DNA of 64,000 nt from Bdellovibrionales bacterium Ga0074139 (GTDB lineage Bacteria > Bdellovibrionota > Bdellovibrionia > Bdellovibrionales > Bdellovibrionaceae): the NCBI GenBank assembly GCA_001464795.1, contig LNEB01000010.1:1-64000 (forward strand). Reading direction: 5' to 3'. A model generated the notes under the pieces. The model saw nothing but the letters and a program-made list of their open reading frames with translations, had not been told where the DNA came from and made no database searches. Position 1 is the stretch's first letter. Each line of letters opens with the position of its first letter. Positions 57,888 through 64,000 of this stretch are shown piece after piece. A program made the position numbers and the translations under genes.

Positions 57888-59153
57888 ATGAAGGCCATGT
57901 CGCTTGCAGAACTTCAAGATCACATCAAAGAGTTGAACACGTTGAAGGGTGCACAGCTGCAAGAAATTGAAACTCATACCAAGGGTTTGCAGTTATCACT
58001 TTATAGGCAAGGCCGCATCTGGTGGCTTCTGGAATTAACGCCTCAGCAACCCATGAGTGTGGTATTGTTCGAGGAAACTCCTTGGCGAAAAAAAATAGGG
58101 CCTAAGCCATTGGCCCTATTTCTCAATTCGAATGCAAGAAATTTGTATTTTGTAGAGGCCAGGCTTTTAGCTGATCAAGGACGAATTTTTGAAGTGGAGC
58201 TGGCCTCAAAAGAAAGAAAATTAATTTTAGAAATTCATTTGATTCCCAAAGCTGTCAATGTAGTGGCTCGCATTGATGGAAAAAGTATTTCCTGGGCAAA
58301 ACCTCGGGATCTGGCCCCTGCACCTAGTGTTGAAGGATCTCACAGGGAATCATCAGACATTAAATTTGAGTGGCTGAAGGAACAAGCTCAAATCATTAAA
58401 TCACCAAACTCAGCCGTACCGGTTGCTGCCAACCCGGAAGTGGTTAAAATCCAGCAAGCTGTACAAAAAAAGAAAAAAGCCTTATTGGCCATGCAAGCTC
58501 AGTTGGATTCTGATGAAGGACTTCAGTGGTCAGTATTAGGAGAGCTTTTGAAATCTCAGCCAATTTCAGAGCTACCAGTCGAGTGGGCTTCTTTTTTGAA
58601 AGAAAATCTAAGTCGTAATGATCTCATGCAAAAGTGTTTTCAAAAGAATAAGTTATTGCAGAAAAAAAAACAGGGGACCTTTGACCGCATTGAAATTTTA
58701 ACTAAAGAAATTGCTGAATTAGAAAAAGCTTTGGCCACTGGGGTGTTTCAAAAAGTACAGCCTGTTCAAGGACGGCAACAGCTTAAGGACGCTGGTGCCG
58801 AGGGAAGAACAAAAACATTTTCTGGATTTGTTGCCTCAAAAGGTAAAAGTGCATCGGATAACCTAGCACTGTTAAGATCCGCAAAAGCATGGGATTTGTG
58901 GGTGCATTTGCGTGATTATCCAAGCTCTCATGTCATTGTGGCCCGTGATAAAAACCAAAAAGTTCCCGACTTAGTTTTGCATGAAGCGGCTCTTTGGCTT
59001 GCTGAGTCGAGCATGAAATCTAAGCTTTCATTATCAGGAACACGCCTTGATGTTGTCGTTGCTGAGTGTCGATTTGTTCGCCCCATTAAAGGTGATAAAA
59101 TTGGTCGCGTTCACTATCAAAATGAACGAACTTTCACAATCATCATACCTTGA
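57888..59153 (+). CDS. divergent NFACT-family protein (RqcH-like)
   Basis: NFACT proteins such as RqcH bind stalled 50S-peptidyl-tRNA and add C-terminal tails. The 421-residue protein has a reduced N-terminal domain (about 1-135), a coiled-coil middle (about 185-290, Gln/Lys/Glu-rich) and the C-terminal NFACT-R domain (about 305-400; 'FSGFVASKGKSASDN', 'DLWVHLRDYPSSHVIV'). RqcH is about 570 residues, so this is shorter. Where RqcH has the catalytic Asp-Arg pair, I see Glu-Arg in 'SKERKLILEI'. Whether it still supports tailing is unclear. Confidence 0.75.
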   Translation: MKAMSLAELQDHIKELNTLKGAQLQEIETHTKGLQLSLYRQGRIWWLLELTPQQPMSVVLFEETPWRKKIGPKPLALFLNSNARNLYFVEARLLADQGRIFEVELASKERKLILEIHLIPKAVNVVARIDGKSISWAKPRDLAPAPSVEGSHRESSDIKFEWLKEQAQIIKSPNSAVPVAANPEVVKIQQAVQKKKKALLAMQAQLDSDEGLQWSVLGELLKSQPISELPVEWASFLKENLSRNDLMQKCFQKNKLLQKKKQGTFDRIEILTKEIAELEKALATGVFQKVQPVQGRQQLKDAGAEGRTKTFSGFVASKGKSASDNLALLRSAKAWDLWVHLRDYPSSHVIVARDKNQKVPDLVLHEAALWLAESSMKSKLSLSGTRLDVVVAECRFVRPIKGDKIGRVHYQNERTFTIIIP

Positions 59154-59208
59154 CACTCACGTAATCAGAAATATCATGAGACTCGAAGAATATGTCAAAG
59201 GAGTCATT

Positions 59209-60135
59209 GTGGTTGAAGTCAAAAACCTGTGCAAAAGCTATGGCCCTATTAAGGCTATCGATCAGATTCATTTTAACTTAAAAAAAGGTGACGTGGTTGG
59301 GTTCTTAGGGCCCAACGGAGCTGGTAAATCCACCACTATGAAAATTATCACAGGATTTATGGCTCCCACCAGCGGAGAAGCCAAAGTGGCAGGCTTTGAT
59401 GTTTTTGAAAATCCCATGGAAGTCAAAAAACGAATCGGCTACTTACCTGAAACTCCGCCTGTTTACACAGATATGTTTGTAAAAGATTATTTGCAATTTG
59501 TCGCTGAATTAAAACAAATTCCAAAATCCGAGATCAAAAAAAATGTCGACAGGGCCATTGAGAAAACTCATTTACAAGAAGTTTCGGGTCGCTTGATTGG
59601 AACTTTGTCGAAAGGTTTCCGTCAGCGCGTTGGCATTGCTCAGGCGATAGTCAGCGATCCAGAGGTTTTGATTCTGGATGAACCCACCGTGGGGCTTGAC
59701 CCCAAGCAAGTGGCTGAAATTCGTCAGTTGATCAAAGAATTAAAAGGTCAGCACACCATTATTTTATCCACTCATATTCTTTCAGAGGTCCAAGCTGTTT
59801 GTGACAAAGCAATTATAATTAATAAAGGCCGCATAGTCGCAGAAGATTCCATCGAAAATTTAGAAAAATTGGAAAAAGGAACTTCCATACTAAAAGTAAA
59901 ATTAAGAACTCCCTATGATGTGAAATCTCAATTGAATGGAAGATCGGGAATTTTAAATGTCTCTGGAACACAATTGGATTGGGATATTCAATTTGATGGG
60001 CGAGATCAAGTTCATGATGAGATTCTCAACCAACTTGTACTGTCAAAAGCGGGGATTATTGAATTCAGTCCTAAACGTCTAGATCTTGAGGATGTATTTT
60101 TAAAACTCACCTATGGCCAGGAGAATTTAGTATGA
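59209..60135 (+). CDS. ABC transporter ATP-binding protein, GldA type
   Basis: A 308-residue ATPase. Walker A is 'GFLGPNGAGKSTTMKI', the signature is 'LSKGFRQRVGIAQAI', Walker B 'VLILDEPTVGLDP', and the switch His is in 'LSTHILSEV'. The long frame to 59047 overlaps the NFACT gene; I chose GTG at 59209 because GGAG lies five bases upstream and the usual start 'VEVKNLCKSYG' follows. Its stop overlaps the permease gene by 4 nt. Confidence 0.92.
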   Translation: MVEVKNLCKSYGPIKAIDQIHFNLKKGDVVGFLGPNGAGKSTTMKIITGFMAPTSGEAKVAGFDVFENPMEVKKRIGYLPETPPVYTDMFVKDYLQFVAELKQIPKSEIKKNVDRAIEKTHLQEVSGRLIGTLSKGFRQRVGIAQAIVSDPEVLILDEPTVGLDPKQVAEIRQLIKELKGQHTIILSTHILSEVQAVCDKAIIINKGRIVAEDSIENLEKLEKGTSILKVKLRTPYDVKSQLNGRSGILNVSGTQLDWDIQFDGRDQVHDEILNQLVLSKAGIIEFSPKRLDLEDVFLKLTYGQENLV

Positions 60136-60911
60136 ACGCCACATGGGTTATTGCAAAAAAAGAATTAAAAAGTTTTTTTCTGACTCCGACTTTTTATTTT
60201 GTGACCTTTTTGATTTCCTTAATCTTAAGTTTACTATTCCCAGTGCATTTCGATATGTTTGCGGAAGGCTTACAAAGAGCAGCCCCCGGAATGATAGGTG
60301 ACCAACAGGCCAACATTCATTACGGGCTTTATTTAAGGCATCTTAGTTATATGAATCTGATCCTCATTTTCATTGTGCCTGCTTTTACAATGAAGTTGAT
60401 CGCTGAAGAAAAAAAAATGCGCACTTTTGATTTACTTCTGACTTCTCCAGTCAGCTCTTGGTCCATAGTTGGTGGTAAGTTTTTAGCAGTCAGTGGTGCT
60501 ATTTTAGGTATTATGTTCATGGCTCTTTTGTATCCCCTGATGACTTTGTTATTCGTTGACCAAATCCATTGGCCCACTTTGATTTTGGCTTTCAGTGGAA
60601 TTTTTAGTTTGAGCCTCATTTACGCAGCTATGAATTTATTTTGTTCTTCAATGACTGAAAGTGTGCTGATTGCTTACATCATGTCTGTTATTTTGAATGT
60701 TTCCATTTGGTTCGTAGGTATCGGAGTTGAAGCTGTGGACAGTCAAACGGCAAGGCAAGTCTTCGAGCACATTTCTTTAAGCACGCATTTGTCTGGAATG
60801 GTCGAGGGCTTGTTTCGTTTCCAATCCATTACATTTTTTATAACTTTCATTGGATTGTTTTTATTTCTTGCTGAAAGAGTTGTTGAATCTCACCGTTGGA
60901 GAGCCTCATGA
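60132..60911 (+). CDS. ABC-2 type transporter permease, GldF type
   Basis: A 259-residue membrane protein with about six helices. It has 'VIAKKELKSFFLTPTFYFVT' at the start and the conserved 'LIAEEKKMRTFDLLLTSPVS' loop of ABC-2 permeases. It overlaps both neighbours (ATGA junctions), so it is a fixed part of this operon. It pairs with the ATPase at 59209. Confidence 0.9.
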   Translation: MNATWVIAKKELKSFFLTPTFYFVTFLISLILSLLFPVHFDMFAEGLQRAAPGMIGDQQANIHYGLYLRHLSYMNLILIFIVPAFTMKLIAEEKKMRTFDLLLTSPVSSWSIVGGKFLAVSGAILGIMFMALLYPLMTLLFVDQIHWPTLILAFSGIFSLSLIYAAMNLFCSSMTESVLIAYIMSVILNVSIWFVGIGVEAVDSQTARQVFEHISLSTHLSGMVEGLFRFQSITFFITFIGLFLFLAERVVESHRWRAS

Positions 60912-62440
60912 AAAAAATAAGTAAAATATTTCTTATCTTTGCAGTCATGGCCTTTGTTGGTTTTGTCATTACAAAATCCTTACTTGGCAGTTGGATGCCT
61001 TTCTATTCAATACTTATTGGTTTCGGTTTGGGTTTTTCTGGAATTGCAGCCTTTATTGAAAGAAAAAATCTTGCTGATTTTTTTACTATGAAAACCACCA
61101 AGCACGGAATGAATATGGGGGCCATGGTGGCCTTGGTTATTTTGTTAGTCGTGCTAACGAATTATATCGCAGTTAAAAGAAATAAAACCTGGGATTTTTC
61201 CCAGACTCAAACCAATACCCTAAGTGATCAATCAATTAAAATCGTAAAAGATTTGAAAAGTGAATTGAAAATCTTATTTTTTTATAAAGATGGCACACAA
61301 GGTGTTGAAGAAAATCGTAAAGCTTTTCGGGATCTGATAAAGAAGTATCAAGATCAGTCCAATTTGGTAGACCTTGAATTTATAGAACTGAATCAAAATC
61401 CACAAAAAGCAGAAGAGTATGGTGTGACCAAAGGTAGTGGCCTTGCTTTTGTCGAATATGGAACTAAAAGAAACCGGATTGAAAAAGTTGATGAGCAGGA
61501 AATTACTCAAGCGATTATAAAAGTGACTCGTGAAAAAATGAAAAATGTTTATTTCATTACAGGGCACGGTGAAGCTAATATCGAGGACTCTCAAGAAGCT
61601 TCAGGCCTGAATGCTTTTAAATTGTTAATTGAAAATAATAGCTTCAATGTAAAAACTTTGAATTTGCCCACAGAGCCTCAGATTCCTGATGATGCGGATA
61701 CAGTTTTGATCGTAAGACCCATGCGCTCATTTACAAATTACGAATTAAATGAGGTTGAAAAATATCTTAAAAAAGGTGGAAATCTTTTGTTAGCCCTTGA
61801 GCCCAATAAAACAGTGGGCCTTGAAAGTTTGCTCGCCAAGCTTGGAATTTATGCGGAAAATAATTTTGTAAAATCAAGTTTTCGTGGAATTGGCTTTATT
61901 GAAGGTGGCACCATCGGAAATTTGTTTTCTGCATCTAGTCCCGTGACAAAGGTTTTTCAAAATCAAGCCGACATTGTAAGAATGGATTGGCCCATGAGCT
62001 TTAAAAAAGCCAATGTGCCTGAAGGTATTCAAGTGGAAACCCTTGTGGGGGCAGATGAAAATGCTGTGGCGTTTCGCTTGCCTGACACCAATTCACCAGT
62101 TTTAACAAAGGGTCCCTATGATTTTGCACTTGAAGTCAGTGGTTTATTTCCCGGCGCTGATCAGCCATTTCAGTTGCTTGTTTTTGGTGATGCAGAGTTT
62201 TTAACTAACCATATGCTTTATCAAAGTTTAAACCGGGATTTGGCATTAAATTCCACTTCATTTCTGACTGAAGAAGAGGGCCTCATTAGCATCACTCCTC
62301 GAGAGGTGAAAAGAACAGAGATCATGGTCACCACAGCCAAGCAAGGTACCTTTTATCTATTTCTGTTCGCAGTGCCCTTGATTCTGCTTATTATTTCGAT
62401 CACGTTTTGGTATCAAAGGCGAGGTCATGCAAAGTCATGA
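60908..62440 (+). CDS. GldG-like ABC transporter auxiliary protein
   Basis: A 510-residue protein with N-terminal membrane helices (about residues 5-50 and 72-90) and a large extracytoplasmic domain of the ABC_transp_aux type (about 100-480; 'LKSELKILFFYKDGTQGVEENRK' region, 'YFITGHGEANIED', 'ADTVLIVRPMRSF'). One more helix lies near the C-terminus (YLFLFAVPLILLIISITF). Such proteins accompany gliding-type ABC exporters. The start at 60908 overlaps the permease stop. Confidence 0.9.
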   Translation: MKKISKIFLIFAVMAFVGFVITKSLLGSWMPFYSILIGFGLGFSGIAAFIERKNLADFFTMKTTKHGMNMGAMVALVILLVVLTNYIAVKRNKTWDFSQTQTNTLSDQSIKIVKDLKSELKILFFYKDGTQGVEENRKAFRDLIKKYQDQSNLVDLEFIELNQNPQKAEEYGVTKGSGLAFVEYGTKRNRIEKVDEQEITQAIIKVTREKMKNVYFITGHGEANIEDSQEASGLNAFKLLIENNSFNVKTLNLPTEPQIPDDADTVLIVRPMRSFTNYELNEVEKYLKKGGNLLLALEPNKTVGLESLLAKLGIYAENNFVKSSFRGIGFIEGGTIGNLFSASSPVTKVFQNQADIVRMDWPMSFKKANVPEGIQVETLVGADENAVAFRLPDTNSPVLTKGPYDFALEVSGLFPGADQPFQLLVFGDAEFLTNHMLYQSLNRDLALNSTSFLTEEEGLISITPREVKRTEIMVTTAKQGTFYLFLFAVPLILLIISITFWYQRRGHAKS

Positions 62441-63729
62441 AAAATAAGAATCTTCTGATCTTACTAGCATTGGTTTTTGGATTAGGCCTCTACGCCTATT
62501 TCGGAGAATACAAAAGAGAGCTCAACGAAGTTGAAGAAAAAAAACAACTGAATCAAATTGTTACTTTTAAAAAAGATCAAATTCAGAAAATTGAAATTTT
62601 AACTTCTGGGCAAAGTATCAAATTAAACCGAACTCCTGATGGTTGGAATTTGCTAGAGCCTGTCCAAGATCAAGCAGACAATGAGATCGTGGAATCCCTT
62701 TTGGATCAAGTGATGTTAGAGCAAGCAGTCGATCAAATTTCAATAACCCCAGCTGTGGATTTAGCCGTTTATGGTTTAAGTCCCAGTCTTGGTTCCATTG
62801 CATTTGAGGATAATAGTGGAAACAAGCAATCAGTGGAAGTTTCGTTGAAGAAAAACTTTGAAGGACTTTACTTTCTAAGAAAAGATAAGCAAGACACCAT
62901 TCTGACTTCCGGTGACACTTGGTTTTCATTTTTATCCAAACCTGCAGAGGGCTTTAGAAACTTAAGGTTATTTAGACCCCTTATTTCCAAAGTGAATGAA
63001 ATTAATATTTCTAACCAACAAGGTCAGATTCACTTAAAAAACAAAGATGGTCAGTGGCAGGCTGAAAAATTCAATCAATTGATTCTAGATCAAAATTCTG
63101 TCAGAGAAATTTTGACTCAAGTGAGCTCCTCGAAAGGAATTCAACCACTACAAACTAAACCGTCGGGTAAAAGACTGATGTCATTACAGCTTCTGGGTGA
63201 TGCACTTAATTACAAGTCAGAATTTTACCTTGATAAAAATTCCAAGGATTTATTGGTATCTTTAAATGTTCCTGAAATGAATATTCGTTTTGGTCCTCAG
63301 GTCATGGAAAAGTTAAGGTCGATAAAATTATCTGATCTGCGTGATAAAACCCTGCCTTTCCAATTTGATAAAAAATCAGTTACAGAGGTTCAGTTAAAAA
63401 CAAAATTAAAATCCCAAAATTTTGTGAAAGTGAATGGCAAGTGGTCGGACAAGGATCAAGTCGTCAGTGATTTTATCAATAAAATGAATGCACTTAAGGT
63501 TTATCAGTATCTTAATCAACCAGTGACTCAATTGAATTGGACCTACAATGTCAGTATGAAAGATGCTCAAGGGAAAGTTCTAATGGATTTTTATTGGTCT
63601 GAGTTTAAAGATCACGAAGCGTTTGCTAAAACTTCCAAGTCTGATGAAATATTTCAAATGGATGATGCCCAAATCATTCAACTGGAAATTCAAAAATTGA
63701 TTGATCTAAAAGAATCGAGTGTAAAATGA
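62437..63729 (+). CDS. DUF4340 protein of the Gld-type cluster
   Basis: A 430-residue protein. One N-terminal helix (about 5-22, LLILLALVFGLGLYAYFG) is followed by a beta-rich extracytoplasmic domain with repeated 'VxxIEIxxxGQ' and 'LNRTPDGWNLLEPVQDQAD' features typical of DUF4340. The family is always near GldG-type proteins, with unknown function. ATGA overlaps at both ends. Confidence 0.88.
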   Translation: MKNKNLLILLALVFGLGLYAYFGEYKRELNEVEEKKQLNQIVTFKKDQIQKIEILTSGQSIKLNRTPDGWNLLEPVQDQADNEIVESLLDQVMLEQAVDQISITPAVDLAVYGLSPSLGSIAFEDNSGNKQSVEVSLKKNFEGLYFLRKDKQDTILTSGDTWFSFLSKPAEGFRNLRLFRPLISKVNEINISNQQGQIHLKNKDGQWQAEKFNQLILDQNSVREILTQVSSSKGIQPLQTKPSGKRLMSLQLLGDALNYKSEFYLDKNSKDLLVSLNVPEMNIRFGPQVMEKLRSIKLSDLRDKTLPFQFDKKSVTEVQLKTKLKSQNFVKVNGKWSDKDQVVSDFINKMNALKVYQYLNQPVTQLNWTYNVSMKDAQGKVLMDFYWSEFKDHEAFAKTSKSDEIFQMDDAQIIQLEIQKLIDLKESSVK

Positions 63730-64000
63730 AAATTGTCGTCAAGTCTCCGACTCGAGTGGATTTAGCTGGCGGGACCCTAGACCTTTGGCCACTTTATCAA
63801 TTTATCGGAGGGGCTACCACTGTGAATGTGGCCATTGATATTTGGACACAGGTGGAAATTGAAGAGAATCAAGAGCTCGAGTGGATTTCAAAGGATCTTA
63901 ATTTACATCTTAAATATCAAACACGTGAAAAAGCACTTTCAGACCCCGATCCACAGACTCAACTTTTTAGATCAGTTTTAGGCTTTTTTAATAGTCAAAA
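63726..64000 (+). CDS. GHMP-type kinase, N-terminal part (cut by window end)
   Basis: The visible 91 codons begin 'VKSPTRVDLAGGTLDLWP', the substrate-side start of GHMP sugar kinases, and the frame remains open to the window edge. The ATP loop lies beyond. Kinases of this kind phosphorylate heptose, galactose or fucose. The start overlaps the DUF4340 stop (ATGA), so it is read with the ABC operon. Confidence 0.75.
   Translation, partial: MKIVVKSPTRVDLAGGTLDLWPLYQFIGGATTVNVAIDIWTQVEIEENQELEWISKDLNLHLKYQTREKALSDPDPQTQLFRSVLGFFNSQ

Overview
The window looks like the chromosome of a Gram-negative, AT-rich (roughly 40% GC by eye) bacterium of the Bdellovibrionota, most likely a Bdellovibrio or Pseudobdellovibrio relative. 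This is an inference from gene content: LpxD, porin-like proteins and lipoproteins give an outer membrane. A FliG-C-like orphan, a three-CheW fusion, a Gld-type ABC cluster with a DUF4340 protein, and many small exported proteins of no recognised family fit that phylum. No phage, IS element, integron or CRISPR array is visible. Most of the window is dense chromosomal housekeeping DNA with lineage-specific insertions.

Layout. 1-872: the end of an rRNA operon (23S 3' part, 5S, terminator). 854-4570: a membrane-anchored protein, a VWA-like lipoprotein, a FliG-C-like coiled-coil protein and an exported barrel-like protein. 4769-9998: a compact chemosensory operon (soluble MCP with three PAS units, CheR, CheD, triple CheW, thioredoxin-like protein) with no CheA. 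10008-13403: divergent oxyR and katG with a four-box OxyR-type operator between them. 13464-15727: tRNA-Pro and small unknown proteins. 15773-16774: ribosomal proteins S18, L28 and L24. 16843-24368: small exported proteins, a nitrilase-family amidase, ETF-QO, a THUMP methyltransferase, a transmembrane MCP, LpxD and a histone-H1-like protein. 24413-27200: infA, tex and a 36-residue basic protein. 27197-33794: an exported two-domain acyltransferase, two HAD proteins and topA.

33889-48102: an S41 protease, a 2-oxoacid dehydrogenase E1 pair, a methyltransferase, pyrE, a CBS membrane protein, fusA, a short RecQ, a CPA2 antiporter, aat and a PilZ protein. 48219-56208: a phosphate and polyphosphate block (ppk, sixA, ppx, porin-like protein, phoU-phoB-phoR). 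56212-59153: an rRNA m5C methyltransferase, small exported proteins and a divergent NFACT protein. 59209-64000: an ABC ATPase, permease, GldG-like and DUF4340 operon running into a GHMP kinase cut by the window end.

Genes are tightly packed. Many stop/start pairs overlap as ATGA or TAATG, so translational coupling is common. No stretch over 300 bases lacks a gene. The longest gaps are 1313-1520, 4571-4768, 10983-11171 and 40718-40927. The 10983 gap holds the OxyR-type site, and the 40718 gap holds a strong palindrome. In the other two I see only weak promoter-like AT-rich sequence.
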